A DNA stretch of 64,000 bases from Paenibacillus farraposensis (GCF_020736845.1 NZ_JAFFQR010000101.1:16613-80612), one strand, 5' to 3'; shown: positions 26,828 to 37,972, numbered from the stretch's first letter. Program-made: numbers and translations. Notes: generated by a model not told the origin, from the sequence alone.

Positions 26828-28867
26828 ATGAATCGGTTCATCCGGAATTCTGGTTTTTATTTGATTCTTTTTTTAGTTGTGGTGGGTATCGTTCAGTTTG
26901 TTAACAACAGTAACGAAGCCTCCGATCTCCCTAGATATGACCAATTACGGCAAGAGGTTAAAGCTAATAATATCTCTAAAGTAACGGTCCAATTTGACGG
27001 TTACGCCTATCTGGTAACCGGTGCATATAAGAAGCAGCCGGCTACTGCTAAATCCAATAATTTTTCCGTCTATATTCCGCCAACGGATCAAGCGCTAAGC
27101 GAACTGGTTAACGCCAGCGAAGCGAACGGGTTCGAATACGTACAGAAGAAGATGGAAGGCGAAAGCATCTGGCTGACGTTTTTGACTTCTATTATTCCTT
27201 TGGTGATCATGTTCCTGCTGTTCTTCTTCCTGTTTAATCAGGCACAGGGTGGCGGCGGTAAAGTTATGAACTTCGGCAAGAGCAAAGCCCGTCTTTATAA
27301 CGAAGAGAAGAAGAAGGTTACCTTCGAGGACGTGGCAGGGGCTGACGAAGAGAAACAAGAGCTTGTCGAAGTTGTAGAATTTTTAAAGGACCCGCGCAAG
27401 TTCGCAGCTGTGGGCGCCCGTATTCCAAAAGGGGTTCTGTTGGTAGGCCCACCGGGAACGGGTAAAACACTCTTGGCCAGAGCTGTTGCAGGTGAAGCAG
27501 GAGTACCGTTTTTCAGCATTTCGGGTTCTGATTTTGTAGAAATGTTCGTTGGTGTCGGTGCTTCCCGTGTTCGCGATTTGTTCGAAAACGCGAAGAAGAA
27601 CGCGCCATGTATTATTTTCATTGACGAGATTGATGCCGTTGGGCGTCAACGTGGCGCCGGATTGGGCGGCGGCCACGATGAACGTGAGCAGACGCTTAAT
27701 CAATTGCTCGTAGAGATGGATGGATTTGGTGCGAATGAAGGCATCATTATCGTAGCTGCTACGAACCGTCCGGATATTCTGGACCCGGCATTGCTGCGTC
27801 CGGGACGTTTTGACCGTCAAATTACGGTTGATCGTCCAGACGTTAAAGGCCGCGAGGCTGTACTGCATGTACACGCACGCAACAAACCTTTGACGAAGGA
27901 TGTTAAATTGGATGTAATTGCAAAACGCACAACAGGATTCACAGGTGCTGATCTGGAGAACCTGCTGAACGAAGCTGCCTTGCTGGCAGCCCGTCGCAAC
28001 CGCAGAGATATTACGATGCGGGAGGTAGATGAAGCCATCGACCGTGTAATCGTAGGTACAGAAAAACGCAGCCGCGTAATCAGCGACCGCGAGAAACGAA
28101 TTGTTGCTTACCATGAAGCAGGCCACACGATTATTGGTTACTTCCTGGAGAACGCCGATATGGTTCACAAGGTAACGATCATTCCGCGTGGACGTGCTGG
28201 CGGATATGTCATCATGCTTCCTAAGGAAGATCGCATGCTGACTACCAAGCAAGAGTTGCTGGACAAAATTACGGGATTACTGGGTGGACGTGTATCCGAG
28301 GAACTGTTTATCGGTGAAATCGGTACAGGAGCCTACAGTGACTTCCAGCAAGCAACAAGCATTGCGCGCAGCATGATTGTAGAATATGGTATGAGTGAGA
28401 AGCTTGGTCCAATGCAGTTCGGCACTTCCCAAGGCCAGGTATTCCTTGGACGGGATATCGGTCATGAGCAGAACTACAGTGATCAAATCGCTTATGAGAT
28501 TGATCAGGAGATGAATCGCTTCATCACTGACTCCTATGAGCGTGCCAAAGAACTTCTGACCAAGCATTCCAAAGAGGTTCATCTGATCGCTCAAACCCTG
28601 CTGCAGGAAGAGACCTTGGAACTTGAGCAAATTAAACGTTTGATCGAGACCGGTTCTTTGGACGGCAGCACGAATGAGGGAGAAGGAACACCGGAAATTG
28701 GTGAGCCTGTGATCGACAACATTGGAGACGTTCGTATACGTATTCAAGGCAAGGATGATGAGCCTAAAAATACTACGGATCAACCGAATGATATCCCTAA
28801 TCTGCAAAAGCCAGAGGATGATAACAATTCGGGCAATGCTGGTGGCACTCCACCGACAACAACCTGA
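26828..28867 (+). CDS. ftsH: ATP-dependent zinc metalloprotease FtsH
   Basis: FtsH is the membrane-bound AAA+ protease that degrades regulators and damaged membrane proteins; in B. subtilis it also affects Spo0A activation. The 679-aa protein has two membrane helices (residues about 8-25 and 115-135), the Walker A GPPGTGKT near 208, Walker [16 protein letters not shown], the second region of homology, and the zinc site HEAGH at about 429-433. The C-terminal tail from about 630 is low-complexity Asn/Pro/Thr. ATG 26828 follows GAGAGGAGGT. A strong terminator follows. Confidence 0.97.
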   Translation: MNRFIRNSGFYLILFLVVVGIVQFVNNSNEASDLPRYDQLRQEVKANNISKVTVQFDGYAYLVTGAYKKQPATAKSNNFSVYIPPTDQALSELVNASEANGFEYVQKKMEGESIWLTFLTSIIPLVIMFLLFFFLFNQAQGGGGKVMNFGKSKARLYNEEKKKVTFEDVAGADEEKQELVEVVEFLKDPRKFAAVGARIPKGVLLVGPPGTGKTLLARAVAGEAGVPFFSISGSDFVEMFVGVGASRVRDLFENAKKNAPCIIFIDEIDAVGRQRGAGLGGGHDEREQTLNQLLVEMDGFGANEGIIIVAATNRPDILDPALLRPGRFDRQITVDRPDVKGREAVLHVHARNKPLTKDVKLDVIAKRTTGFTGADLENLLNEAALLAARRNRRDITMREVDEAIDRVIVGTEKRSRVISDREKRIVAYHEAGHTIIGYFLENADMVHKVTIIPRGRAGGYVIMLPKEDRMLTTKQELLDKITGLLGGRVSEELFIGEIGTGAYSDFQQATSIARSMIVEYGMSEKLGPMQFGTSQGQVFLGRDIGHEQNYSDQIAYEIDQEMNRFITDSYERAKELLTKHSKEVHLIAQTLLQEETLELEQIKRLIETGSLDGSTNEGEGTPEIGEPVIDNIGDVRIRIQGKDDEPKNTTDQPNDIPNLQKPEDDNNSGNAGGTPPTTT

Positions 28868-28898
28868 TCGTCAGGTAATAGTTAAATAAATGGATGAT

Positions 28899-28942
28899 AA
28901 GCTCCGGGGAACCAGTAACATTGGTTTTCCGGAGCTTTTTAA
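28899..28942 (+). terminator. Intrinsic terminator after ftsH
   Basis: AAGCTCCGG-gg-AACCA / TTGGTT-tt-CCGGAGCTT, followed by TTT. Confidence 0.9.
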
Positions 28943-28969
28943 AATATGGGATATTATGGATGGAGTGAT

Positions 28970-28998
28970 TTGACAGACCGAGGAACGTTGTGTACATT
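28970..28998 (+). promoter_or_regulatory. Probable nadB promoter
   Basis: TTGACA (28970-28975), 17-bp spacer, TACATT (28993-28998), just after the ftsH terminator. The leader to the nadB start is about 140 bp. Confidence 0.6.
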
Positions 28999-29140
28999 TA
29001 TTTTAAATAAACGGCTGCTCTATTCTTAACCTATTCAAGGCAATAGCCGTGCAAGTGACTTTCTATTTTTGAACTTATACCGTGAGCGCATACTGTACAA
29101 TCTATGGTGTGCGCTATTCTCTGTGAAATCAGGTGAAGGC

Positions 29141-30754
29141 ATGATTCCAAGATATATAGTTGATTTTGATGCTTCAGAATTGACGCAATTGGAAGCTGAC
29201 GTGTTAATTATCGGCTCGGGCATTGCAGGGTTATATACGGCGATTAAGGCCGCGGAGAATCGGAGCGTGTTGCTGATCACCAAGAAGGCCTTGATGGAAA
29301 GCAACACGCGTTATGCGCAAGGTGGCATCGCTGCTGTCACATCGGGCGAGGATACACCTGCTTCTCATATGCAGGACACCTTCATTGCTGGTGCGGGCCT
29401 ATGTGAACCAGAGGCCGTGCGGGCGCTTGTTCATGAGGGGCCTGATGGCATACAGGAGCTAATACGATTGGGGACGGCATTTGACCGGGAGAATGGCGAA
29501 CTTGCCCTGACACGGGAAGGCGCACATAGTCATCGGCGCATTTTGCATGCCAACGGAGATGCTACCGGGTATGAAGTGGTTCGTGCATTGTCTGAGCAGG
29601 TTGTAGCCCATCCCGCTATTCAAGTGTGGGAAGAGAGTATGGTCATCGATCTGCTGACTGAGCATGGCGAATGTATCGGGGCTCTCGTCCAAAAGCCGGA
29701 TGGTGAAAGATGGTATGTGACTGCTAACGCCACGATTTTATGCTCGGGAGGAAGCGGGCAATTATTTCGCTATACGACCAACCCCGATATCGCAACCGGT
29801 GATGGGACTGCTATGGCATATCGTGCAGGAGCGGCTGTACGGGATATGGAGTTCATTCAGTTCCATCCGACGGCGTTGTGCCATCCGGGTGCCCCGCGGT
29901 TTCTGATATCCGAAGCCGTGCGTGGAGAAGGGGCTGTGTTGCGCAATATTCACGGAGAACGATTCATGGAGCAATATGATTCCCGGCAGGAGCTCGCACC
30001 CAGAGATATTGTAGCCCGTGCGATCGTTCATGAAATGGAACGTACACAAGCTGCATTTGTATATCTGGATATTACACATGAGCCGTCTGAGCGGGTTAAG
30101 CAGCGTTTTCCAACGATCTATCGGACATGCCTATCCTTCGGTTTGGATATGACGACAGACTGGATTCCGATTGCACCAGCCGCGCATTATATGATGGGCG
30201 GCGTTCAGACCAATTTGTACGGGGAAAGCACGATTGCGCGCTTGTTCGCCTGCGGCGAAGTTTCTTCCACAGGCGTTCATGGAGCTAACCGTTTGGCGAG
30301 CAATTCATTATCTGAAGCGATCGTATTCGGCAGCAGAATTGCCCAGCGGCTGCATTCATTGCCACCGCTAGCTGGCCGTACCTTAATAGCATATAATGAT
30401 AACCGTGCAGAGCTTCGGTCTTTGTCGGTCGTGGAGGAGCGGCGCAAGCTGCAAAAAACCATGGTTCGTTATGCGGGGGTTCACCGGCATGGCGAAGGGT
30501 TACAAGCAGCGTTAGATGCGCTGCATGCCCAGCTGTCTGTTTTTAAGGCTGTGATTACCAGCCAGGAAGAGATGGAATTTGCCAATTTGCTCACCTGTGC
30601 TTTGTTAGTGACAGACGGTGCCCTATTACGTGAGGAGAGCCGAGGGGCCCATTATCGTGAGGATTTCCCGAAGACAAATGATAGCGTATGGCACAAGCAT
30701 GTTCAGCAGCGGCGCGAGCAAGGCATAACGGAGGAGTGTGTTCATGACATTTAA
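29141..30754 (+). CDS. nadB: L-aspartate oxidase
   Basis: NadB oxidises L-aspartate to iminoaspartate with FAD, first step of de novo NAD synthesis. The 537-aa product begins MIPRYIVDFDASELTQLEADVLIIGSGIAGLYTAIKA (FAD-binding GxGxxG), then SNTRYAQGGIAA, HSHRRILHANGDATGYEVVRAL, QFHPTAL, and GVHGANRLASNSLSEAIVFG. ATG 29141 is chosen (AGGTGAAGG just upstream), though the frame runs further 5'. Its last bases overlap nadC by 11 bp. In B. subtilis nadB lies elsewhere, so this pair is inserted between ftsH and coaX; nadA is not here. Confidence 0.95.
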   Translation: MIPRYIVDFDASELTQLEADVLIIGSGIAGLYTAIKAAENRSVLLITKKALMESNTRYAQGGIAAVTSGEDTPASHMQDTFIAGAGLCEPEAVRALVHEGPDGIQELIRLGTAFDRENGELALTREGAHSHRRILHANGDATGYEVVRALSEQVVAHPAIQVWEESMVIDLLTEHGECIGALVQKPDGERWYVTANATILCSGGSGQLFRYTTNPDIATGDGTAMAYRAGAAVRDMEFIQFHPTALCHPGAPRFLISEAVRGEGAVLRNIHGERFMEQYDSRQELAPRDIVARAIVHEMERTQAAFVYLDITHEPSERVKQRFPTIYRTCLSFGLDMTTDWIPIAPAAHYMMGGVQTNLYGESTIARLFACGEVSSTGVHGANRLASNSLSEAIVFGSRIAQRLHSLPPLAGRTLIAYNDNRAELRSLSVVEERRKLQKTMVRYAGVHRHGEGLQAALDALHAQLSVFKAVITSQEEMEFANLLTCALLVTDGALLREESRGAHYREDFPKTNDSVWHKHVQQRREQGITEECVHDI

Positions 30755-31634
30755 TAGTGAGCATTATGGAGAGTTTAGCGGATATCAGGAGGAACTGTTG
30801 GCACAGATTCGCAGCTGGCTGCGTGAAGATACCGGTTCAGGCGATGTGACCACGCGCTGGACCATTGAGCAGGGACACCAGTCCAAGGCTGTCATTCATG
30901 CCAAGGAGCCCGGCATTGTTGCAGGCTTACCTGTGGCCGCCCTCGTATTCCAGATCGTTGATCCTTCCTTGTCGTTCACTCCGCTGGTGACTGATGGACA
31001 GGCGATCGATAAGGGAAGCATTCTGGCTGAAGTCAATGGAAGTACCCACGCGATTTTAACCGGGGAGCGACTGGCCCTCAATTTGCTCCAACGGATGTCC
31101 GGCATTGCAACGCGGACGCAATCTTTTGTAGAGCGATTGCATGGACTGCCTACCCGGCTGGTGGACACACGTAAAACAACACCAGGACATCGGCTGCTGG
31201 AGAAATACGCGGTTCGTGTAGGCGGCGGCTCGAATCATCGCTTTGGCCTCTACGATGCTGTTATGATTAAGGATAACCATATCAAGGGTGCGGGCGGTAT
31301 TGCACAGGCGGTAAGCCGGGCGCGTGCCCATATTCCGCACACTATGACCATTGAAGTAGAAACAGAAAATATGGACCAGGTTCAGCAAGCTCTCGATGCC
31401 GGGGCGGATATTATTATGCTGGATAACATGTCCATTGAGAATATGAAGGAAGCCGTTCGTTACATTCGTGAACGGGCTCCCCATGCCAAAACGGAAGCCT
31501 CAGGCAATGTATCGCTGGATACGGTGCGTGCGATGGCTGAGAGCGGTGTAGATGTAATTTCTGTAGGCAGGCTGACATATTCTTTTGATAATCTGGATAT
31601 CAGCCTTGACCTTAACGCGAAGAAAGCTAGGTGA
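30744..31634 (+). CDS. nadC: Nicotinate-nucleotide pyrophosphorylase
   Basis: NadC (quinolinate phosphoribosyltransferase, 296 aa) converts quinolinate and PRPP to nicotinate mononucleotide. The family blocks WLREDTGSGDVTTRW, ERLALNLLQRMSGIATRTQSF, VDTRKTTPGHRLLEKYAVRVGGGSNHR and IKDNHI are present, with basic residues that bind quinolinate. ATG 30744 lies seven bases after GGAGGAG, better than the in-frame GTG at 30738. It overlaps nadB and ends six bases before coaX, so nadB-nadC-coaX are probably one operon joining NAD and CoA synthesis. Confidence 0.95.
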   Translation: MTFNSEHYGEFSGYQEELLAQIRSWLREDTGSGDVTTRWTIEQGHQSKAVIHAKEPGIVAGLPVAALVFQIVDPSLSFTPLVTDGQAIDKGSILAEVNGSTHAILTGERLALNLLQRMSGIATRTQSFVERLHGLPTRLVDTRKTTPGHRLLEKYAVRVGGGSNHRFGLYDAVMIKDNHIKGAGGIAQAVSRARAHIPHTMTIEVETENMDQVQQALDAGADIIMLDNMSIENMKEAVRYIRERAPHAKTEASGNVSLDTVRAMAESGVDVISVGRLTYSFDNLDISLDLNAKKAR

Positions 31635-31640
31635 CACCCA

Positions 31641-32408
31641 TTGATTCTTGTAGTGGATGTAGGTAATACCAATATTGTTCTGGGGATGTACAAGGAAAGC
31701 GAGCTGCTGCATCATTACCGGATCAGTACCTCCCGACAGACAACCGCTGATGAATACGGCGTACTTATACATAATCTTTTTGGTATGGGTGGCGTATTAA
31801 AGGATGACATTCAAGGGGTTATTATTTCCTCAGTTGTTCCGCCGTTAATTCGTGTAATGGAGGAAATGTGCGACAAATACATAGGCAGAACGCCGTTAAT
31901 CGTCGGACCGGGAATCAAAACCGGTCTTAACCTGCGCTATGAAAATCCGCGTGAAGTAGGGGCAGACCGAATTGTGAACGCAGTAGCTGCTGTTGAGCAG
32001 TTTGGCGGGCCGCTGGTTGTGGTGGATTTTGGCACAGCAACGACGTTTGATTGTATTGATGATAAGGGAAACTATTTGGGTGGAGTGATCGTGCCGGGTA
32101 TCGGAATTTCAACCGAGGCACTGTATCAACGGGCTTCCAAGCTGCCTCGCATTGAGCTGGAGAAACCGAGGAAGATCATTGGGCGCAATACCGTTCATGC
32201 CATGCAAGCCGGGATTATATTCGGTTACGCGGGGCAAGTAGACGGCATTGTGAGGCGTATTAAGGAAGAAATGCAGGCGGAGCCTACCGTGATTGCAACC
32301 GGAGGCCTGGCTGAGCTCATCGCGTCAGAGACAGAGAGCATTCAGAAGGTGCTGCCGATGTTGACGCTCGAAGGCCTGCGAATCATTTACCAACGTAACG
32401 CTGAATAA
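31641..32408 (+). CDS. coaX: Type III pantothenate kinase
   Basis: CoaX phosphorylates pantothenate in the first step of CoA synthesis; type III enzymes resist feedback by CoA. The 255-aa ASKHA-fold protein has the phosphate loop [14 protein letters not shown], the [14 protein letters not shown] block, [11 protein letters not shown] and [14 protein letters not shown] 31641 is the start with AGGTGAC ahead. A terminator follows. In B. subtilis coaX follows ftsH directly. Confidence 0.95.
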   Translation: MILVVDVGNTNIVLGMYKESELLHHYRISTSRQTTADEYGVLIHNLFGMGGVLKDDIQGVIISSVVPPLIRVMEEMCDKYIGRTPLIVGPGIKTGLNLRYENPREVGADRIVNAVAAVEQFGGPLVVVDFGTATTFDCIDDKGNYLGGVIVPGIGISTEALYQRASKLPRIELEKPRKIIGRNTVHAMQAGIIFGYAGQVDGIVRRIKEEMQAEPTVIATGGLAELIASETESIQKVLPMLTLEGLRIIYQRNAE

Positions 32409-32422
32409 AAAAGTGGATATAA

Positions 32423-32476
32423 GCTGCCGCTAAGGCCAGCCGATGATATTATCGGTTTGGATTGGCGGCGTTTTTC
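32423..32476 (+). terminator. Intrinsic terminator after coaX
   Basis: Outer arms GCCGC/GCGGC and inner CCGAT/ATCGG, then TTTTT. Confidence 0.75.
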
Positions 32477-32623
32477 GTCAATACTGAAATGTGTTACGAT
32501 TTTGAACGATTCGCGTGAATTGTCAGCGCAGGTTGTGTATATAGAGAAATCATGTTTAGTTGTGCCGAAACACAAACAAAATGAAGCAGCATAGCTGCCC
32601 TGGATAATAAGGAGGATATCAAT

Positions 32624-33508
32624 ATGGAACAGAAACAGGATCGGCTTATTCGTGGAACAGCCATGGATGGAAGGGTTAGAGCTTTTGCTGTTCGGACAAC
32701 ACAACTCGTAGAAGAATTGCGGAGAAGACATGATACTTACCCTACTGCCACCGCTGCTTTGGGGCGTACACTCACGGCAGGTGCGATGATGGGCTCGATG
32801 CTAAAAGGCAAAGAGCGACTGACCATCCAAGTGAAAGGTGACGGCCCGATTGGGCAGATCGTCGTTGATGCCAATGCTTCAGGCGAGGTGCGAGGCTATG
32901 TTACCGAACCGCATGTACATTTGCCAAGCAATAGCATGGGCAAGCTGGATGTTGCAGGTGCAGTAGGTACAGAAGGCTTCATTCATATTATCAAGGATTT
33001 GGGGTTAAAAGAACCCTATCGCGGTAGTATTCCGATTATTTCTGGTGAACTGGGTGAGGACTTTACCTATTATTTTGCCAAATCGGAGCAGACACCATCG
33101 GCAGTGGGCTTAGGTGTTTTGGTGGATACGGACAACTCCGTTATTGTGGCAGGCGGTTTCATTGTTCAGCTGCTTCCGGGCTTGAATGATGACGAGATTA
33201 CCGCTATTGAAAATGCAGTTGGTTCCATTCCCCCAGTTACAGCTCTGCTGGATCAAGGATTGGAGCTTGATGAAATGCTGCGTTGGATGCTGCCGGATGT
33301 TCGGATTCTCGACGAGACGGATATTCATTTTCAATGTGAATGCTCACGGGAACGTGTAGAGAAAACATTAATCAGCTTGGGGCAAAGTGAATTAGAACAG
33401 TTGATTGAGGAGGAGGGGCAAGCCGAAGTTGTATGCCACTTCTGTAATGAGGCTTATCAGTTTAACAAGGAAGCCTTGCAAAGTCTGTTAGATCAGGCCA
33501 AAACTTAA
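32624..33508 (+). CDS. hslO: Redox-regulated chaperone Hsp33
   Basis: Hsp33 is an ATP-independent holdase turned on by oxidation and unfolding. The 294-aa protein begins MEQKQDRLIRGTAMDGRVRAFAVRTT and ends with the redox switch: Cys238-x-Cys240 and Cys271-x2-Cys274, which bind zinc when reduced. LTIQVKGDGPIGQIVVDANASGEVRGYV is the substrate-binding domain signature. ATG 32624 follows AAGGAGG. It precedes a foldase gene, as in the B. subtilis hslO-yacD pair. Confidence 0.96.
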   Translation: MEQKQDRLIRGTAMDGRVRAFAVRTTQLVEELRRRHDTYPTATAALGRTLTAGAMMGSMLKGKERLTIQVKGDGPIGQIVVDANASGEVRGYVTEPHVHLPSNSMGKLDVAGAVGTEGFIHIIKDLGLKEPYRGSIPIISGELGEDFTYYFAKSEQTPSAVGLGVLVDTDNSVIVAGGFIVQLLPGLNDDEITAIENAVGSIPPVTALLDQGLELDEMLRWMLPDVRILDETDIHFQCECSRERVEKTLISLGQSELEQLIEEEGQAEVVCHFCNEAYQFNKEALQSLLDQAKT

Positions 33509-33529
33509 CCGGACGGGCGGGTGGAAGCG

Positions 33530-34474
33530 ATGACTACACGGGAGAAAGGGTTATGGGCAGCTGTCATTATCCTGACCGTTAGCGTCGCCGCCTTGGGTGG
33601 TTTGATCATGCTTCGGGGGCTATCAAAGCCGGGTGATATAATCAAGGATGACGACGATCATACTGTGGCGGAGATCGGTCAGGAAGGCATATCTGAGGAA
33701 CAATGGGTTGCGGAACTGAAGAAGCGATATGGAGCCAATACGCTGTTGCAAATGCTGAATCGTAAGGCCGTACAAGCTGAAACTAAGCGTCTTGGGATTC
33801 AAGTTACCCAAGGAGATTTACAGCAGGTGCTAGAGCAAGACAGTAAAGGGTATGCCTCAGAACAAGCTTATTTTGAGGAAATGCAGCAGCAGTTTGGTTT
33901 GGGTCCGGTTGATTTGCGGAATGAAGCGAAATACCGGATTGGGTTGGAGAAAATAGCCACGCAGGGCATTCAAATTGGAGAAGCCGAGGTTGATCGGTAT
34001 TGGAAGGAGCATCCCGAAGAATTTGCTGCTGGCAAGCAGATCAAGCTGGCAGTTCTTTATGTGGCAAAAGCCGAGGAAGCAGAAGGGATGCTGGCGCGGG
34101 TCAAACAAGGAGAACAGTTTGATGCGCTGATTCAAGAACATTCAGGGCAGCACCTGGGGAATAATACCGGCGGACAGCTGGGATGGGTAGATGAGTATGA
34201 CCCCTTTCAACCGGAGGCGATTATGAAGGCAGCGAGAGAATTAACCCCTGGGGATGTGGCGGGTCCCATAGCTGTTAACGATGGCTATGCTGTTATTTTT
34301 GTGGACGATATTCGTCTGAAGGCTCCCCCGGATAAAGAAGAGATTCGACAGCAAATCCGCCGCTCTCTTGCGCTTGCACAAGCAGCTCCTTTGGAAGAGG
34401 TTGAGAAAAGCCTGCGTGATAAATATGGAGCTCGTATTTTATCCGAACAGGATAAACCCTCGGCTTCATTATGA
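33530..34474 (+). CDS. Membrane-anchored parvulin-like foldase (YacD-type)
   Basis: About 314 aa. An uncleaved N-terminal anchor (WAAVIILTVSVAALGGLIML) is followed by a SurA-like helical region (GISEEQWVAELKKRYGANTLLQMLNRKAV) and a diverged parvulin domain (about 170-275, with GEQFDALIQEH, GQLGWVDEY and DGYAVIFVDD). No lipobox Cys. By position it corresponds to yacD of B. subtilis, lying between hslO and cysK. GTG 33521 is an alternative start; ATG 33530 fits GGTGGA. Exported folding helper is inferred; isomerase activity uncertain because the parvulin core is poorly conserved. Confidence 0.8.
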   Translation: MTTREKGLWAAVIILTVSVAALGGLIMLRGLSKPGDIIKDDDDHTVAEIGQEGISEEQWVAELKKRYGANTLLQMLNRKAVQAETKRLGIQVTQGDLQQVLEQDSKGYASEQAYFEEMQQQFGLGPVDLRNEAKYRIGLEKIATQGIQIGEAEVDRYWKEHPEEFAAGKQIKLAVLYVAKAEEAEGMLARVKQGEQFDALIQEHSGQHLGNNTGGQLGWVDEYDPFQPEAIMKAARELTPGDVAGPIAVNDGYAVIFVDDIRLKAPPDKEEIRQQIRRSLALAQAAPLEEVEKSLRDKYGARILSEQDKPSASL

Positions 34475-34555
34475 ACATGGCGAATAGTGAGTTGGATGAA
34501 GGAAGCACGGTGCTGAGGACAAGGATCGGCAGCAACGTGGTTTCGATCGCTTGTA

Positions 34556-34584
34556 TTGACAATGGAATTGAAGATTGTTATGAT
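34556..34584 (+). promoter_or_regulatory. Sigma-A promoter of cysK
   Basis: TTGACA (34556-34561), 17-bp spacer, TATGAT (34579-34584). The leader to cysK is about 110 bp and contains a TGTGAT/ATCACA inverted repeat around a T-run. I could not convincingly place a CymR site. Confidence 0.78.
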
Positions 34585-34701
34585 TAGCGTATAAAACCAA
34601 CCATTTTTATCGGAAATCAAATAACCACTGTAAAAACAAGAATGATCTACATGTGATTTCGCATTTTTTTAACATAACATCACAGTCAGGGAGGAACTAT
34701 T

Positions 34702-35640
34702 ATGGCCAAAGTCGTTAATAACATTACCGAGCTTATCGGGGGAACCCCTCTTGTACGCCTTAATCGGATTGTACCGGAAGACAGTGCGGAAATTTATGTG
34801 AAGCTGGAATATCAGAACCCCGGCTCCAGTGTAAAAGACCGTATCGCAATTAGTATGGTGGAGGAAGCTGAACGTGAAGGGCTGCTCAAACCAGGCGGTA
34901 CAATCATTGAAGCGACTAGCGGTAATACAGGAATCGGCTTGGCTATGGTTGCTGCTGCCAAAGGCTATAAGGCGGTGATTGTTATGCCGGAAACGATGAG
35001 TATTGAGCGTCGAAACCTGCTGCGCGCTTATGGAGCTGAACTTGTGTTGACGCCAGGATCGGAAGGCATGAATGGCTCCGTTAAGAAAATGGAAGAGCTG
35101 CTGAGTGAAAATCCGGATTATTTTGCTGCAGAGCAGTTCAAAAACAAAGCGAACATCAAAATTCACCGTGAAACAACAGGCCCAGAGATTGTGGAAGCCA
35201 TTCGTTCTATCGGTGGGACTTTGGATGCTTTTGTAGCGGGTGTGGGAACAGGCGGAACCATCTCTGGTGCCGGAGAAGTGCTCAAGAAAGAATTCCCGGA
35301 GATCAAAATTGCCGCTGTAGAGCCGGCTTCTTCTCCGCTGTTGGCTGGCGGTAAGCCAGGGCCTCACAAACTTCAGGGACTCGGTGCCAACTTTATTCCT
35401 GAAATTTTGAACCGTGGCATCTATGATGAGATTATTCATGTAGAGAACGATGAAGCTTTTGAGGTAGCTCGTAAAGTAGCCAAGGAAGAAGGCATTTTGT
35501 CTGGTATTTCCTCTGGTGCTGCTGTACATGCGGCTTTGAAGCTGGCTAAGCGATTGGGCAAGGGCAAACGAATTGTTGTCATTATCCCAAGTAATGGTGA
35601 ACGTTACCTGAGTACACCACTATATAATTTCGAGCTGTAA
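34702..35640 (+). CDS. cysK: Cysteine synthase A
   Basis: O-acetylserine sulfhydrylase: makes cysteine from O-acetylserine and sulfide with PLP. In the 312-aa protein, [16 protein letters not shown] is followed by [13 protein letters not shown] with PLP-binding Lys45, [13 protein letters not shown] (substrate loop), the PLP-phosphate loop [12 protein letters not shown] and [15 protein letters not shown] 34702 follows AGGGAGGAAC. It has its own promoter and terminator, and sits before the folate operon as in B. subtilis. Confidence 0.96.
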   Translation: MAKVVNNITELIGGTPLVRLNRIVPEDSAEIYVKLEYQNPGSSVKDRIAISMVEEAEREGLLKPGGTIIEATSGNTGIGLAMVAAAKGYKAVIVMPETMSIERRNLLRAYGAELVLTPGSEGMNGSVKKMEELLSENPDYFAAEQFKNKANIKIHRETTGPEIVEAIRSIGGTLDAFVAGVGTGGTISGAGEVLKKEFPEIKIAAVEPASSPLLAGGKPGPHKLQGLGANFIPEILNRGIYDEIIHVENDEAFEVARKVAKEEGILSGISSGAAVHAALKLAKRLGKGKRIVVIIPSNGERYLSTPLYNFEL

Positions 35641-35670
35641 TTACGTTGAAATTGTGTATACTATAGTAAG

Positions 35671-35716
35671 GAATCCCTCATTTCCCTGTTGTCAGGGGGT
35701 GGGGGTTTCTTTTTAA
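35671..35716 (+). terminator. Intrinsic terminator after cysK
   Basis: Imperfect hairpin CCCTCATTTCCCTG-ttgt-CAGGGGGTGGGGG, then TTTCTTTTT. Confidence 0.7.
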
Positions 35717-35753
35717 GGAGAGAATATCGACTTTTCGCAAAGGATGGAAGGGG

Positions 35754-37388
35754 ATGCACACACGGATGGAATCGACAGCTAGAGTGACGCCGGCACAATG
35801 GCAGGTTTGGCAGGAGGAAGGCTGGAGCATACTCCCTTATATTGCCGAGTATCCGTTACCCGCGGGCGGTTTGCCGTTATCATGGCGAAAGGCATGGGAG
35901 GATTCATCACCATATGCCTTTTTGCTGGAGAGCGGTAAAGGCGGGAGATATACCTACCTGGGCTTAAATCCGGTTGCCGTATTGGAAGGCAAGGGAGAGC
36001 ATGCGGTTTGGACGGATTTACAAAATGGGAATCATGGCGATCTATATGGTCAACCGCTGGCGGTTATAAATGACTGGATTGCTCCCTACCGTTCGCCGCA
36101 TGTACCTAACCTGCCTTTTTTCACAGGAGGATTAGCGGGGTATCTGAGCTACGATGTGGCTCGCTCGCTGGAGCGTCTGCCCATTCAAGCTGCAGATGAT
36201 ACAGACATACCTGATTATGTGTGGATGCGGGTAAATGAGCTTTGGATCTATGATCACGAAAAATCGTGCGTGTATTGTGCGGTTCATCTGCCGGCTTCTG
36301 TTCACGCGCAAGCCAATTGCCAGACCGATCATGCTGATCATGTTGTACACGATGAACAAAACTCCATACTTCGCGAGCATTATGCAGAAGCTGTCCGACG
36401 GGCAGAGCGGATGCGGATTCAGTGGAATGAAATCATGGATGCCGGAAAAACAGATCCAGCCTATTCTCATCGTTGTGCAAAACTTGCCGAAGCGGAGCTG
36501 GCGGCGGCTGTCCATCATGAATCTGAAGGCTGGGAAGCGGCATTCAACCAGGCCGATTTTGAGCATGCCGTGAAGCGTGTGCAGGCATATATTGCGCAGG
36601 GTGACGTATTTCAGGTTAACCTGTCGATTCGCCAGCAGCGCAAGCTCGCAGCCCGCCCTGAAGATATATATGAATGGCTTCGTCTGCTCAACCCATCTCC
36701 TTATATGGGGATGCTGCGCATGCCGGATTTGCAGATTGTCAGCGGCTCGCCGGAGCTGCTGGTGAAGCTGGAGAATGGACGCGTCAGTGCACGGCCTATC
36801 GCAGGCACAAGAAGAAGAGGGCTGACGCCGGACGAAGATGCCGCTATGGCTGCCGAACTGTTGTCGAGTGAAAAAGAACGTGCCGAGCATATTATGCTCG
36901 TCGATCTGGAGCGCAACGATATCGGACGGATTGCCGAATATGGCTCGGTACATGTACCTGAGCTGCTGACTGTGGAGTATTATTCGCATGTCATGCACCT
37001 GGTTTCCCAGGTTGAGGGGACATTGGCTTCTGGCCGTTCGGCCATAGATGTGATTGCCGCTACCTTTCCGGGTGGGACCATTACCGGAGCACCGAAGGTA
37101 CGCACCATGGAAATTATTGAAGAATTGGAACCTGTCCGGCGAGGTCCATATACCGGGTCTCTTGGATGGATTGACTATAACGGCAATATGGAATTAAATA
37201 TTATAATAAGAACACTGGCTGTCAAAGGAAGCACCGCCTACTTACAGACAGGTGCGGGCATCGTTATTGATTCAGATCCGTACAGGGAGTATCGGGAATG
37301 CCGGAACAAGGCCAGAGCTGTCATAAAGGCAGTCCAATGTGGTGAAGAAGAAGCCGCTGCGAACAGGAGCGGTATCATAGGAGGGTGA
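35754..37388 (+). CDS. pabB: Aminodeoxychorismate synthase component I
   Basis: PabB (544 aa) uses ammonia from PabA to turn chorismate into 4-amino-4-deoxychorismate for folate. The C-terminal chorismate-binding domain has [70 protein letters not shown] and [24 protein letters not shown]. An anthranilate synthase is the main alternative, but linkage to pabC and folP supports PabB. Start ATG 35754 or 35766. Stop overlaps an in-frame GTG upstream of pabA by two bases. Confidence 0.93.
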   Translation: MHTRMESTARVTPAQWQVWQEEGWSILPYIAEYPLPAGGLPLSWRKAWEDSSPYAFLLESGKGGRYTYLGLNPVAVLEGKGEHAVWTDLQNGNHGDLYGQPLAVINDWIAPYRSPHVPNLPFFTGGLAGYLSYDVARSLERLPIQAADDTDIPDYVWMRVNELWIYDHEKSCVYCAVHLPASVHAQANCQTDHADHVVHDEQNSILREHYAEAVRRAERMRIQWNEIMDAGKTDPAYSHRCAKLAEAELAAAVHHESEGWEAAFNQADFEHAVKRVQAYIAQGDVFQVNLSIRQQRKLAARPEDIYEWLRLLNPSPYMGMLRMPDLQIVSGSPELLVKLENGRVSARPIAGTRRRGLTPDEDAAMAAELLSSEKERAEHIMLVDLERNDIGRIAEYGSVHVPELLTVEYYSHVMHLVSQVEGTLASGRSAIDVIAATFPGGTITGAPKVRTMEIIEELEPVRRGPYTGSLGWIDYNGNMELNIIIRTLAVKGSTAYLQTGAGIVIDSDPYREYRECRNKARAVIKAVQCGEEEAAANRSGIIGG

Positions 37389-37393
37389 GCCGT

Positions 37394-37969
37394 ATGATTT
37401 TGGTGATTGATAATTATGATTCGTTTACGTACAATCTTGTTCAATATTTGGGTGAACTTGGTGAAGAAGTGACCGTAAAGCGGAACGATGAGATTGATGT
37501 GAAAGGCATAGAAGAGCTGGCACCAGAGCATATATTGATCTCGCCGGGTCCATGCACGCCGAGCGAGGCGGGAATATCGCTGGATGTGATTCGTCATTTT
37601 AAAGGTCGTATTCCGATCTTCGGTGTATGTCTCGGCCACCAGGCCATCGGACAGGCATTTGGCGGGAAGGTTATCCGGGCTGAACGGCTCATGCACGGTA
37701 AAACATCTCCGATTCTCCATCATAATACATCGGTATTCGAAGGCTTGCCATCACCGTTCACGGCCACCCGTTATCATTCGTTGCTGGTGGAGCGCGAGAG
37801 CCTGCCTGAATGTCTGGAAATTACCGCTGAAACCGCAGAAGGTGAAATTATGGGGTTGCGGCATAAGGAATTTGCTGTTGAAGGAGTTCAGTTCCATCCT
37901 GAATCTATTATTACCGATTATGGGCATCAACTGTTGCGAAATTTCCTTAAACGTAAGGTAGGCGTCTGA
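37394..37969 (+). CDS. pabA: Glutamine amidotransferase PabA (probably also TrpG)
   Basis: Class I glutamine amidotransferase, 191 aa, that feeds ammonia to PabB; in Bacillus the same subunit also serves anthranilate synthase. [32 protein letters not shown], the nucleophile in [16 protein letters not shown] (Cys79) and the His/Glu pair in VQFHPESI are all present. ATG 37394 is eight bases after AGGAGGG; GTG 37385 sits on that site. Ends four bases before pabC. Confidence 0.95.
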   Translation: MILVIDNYDSFTYNLVQYLGELGEEVTVKRNDEIDVKGIEELAPEHILISPGPCTPSEAGISLDVIRHFKGRIPIFGVCLGHQAIGQAFGGKVIRAERLMHGKTSPILHHNTSVFEGLPSPFTATRYHSLLVERESLPECLEITAETAEGEIMGLRHKEFAVEGVQFHPESIITDYGHQLLRNFLKRKVGV

Positions 37970-37972
37970 TTC

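Noticed and set aside
27383..28252. 289-codon minus-strand ORF opposite ftsH
   Set aside because: Shadow of a strongly conserved gene; no start context.
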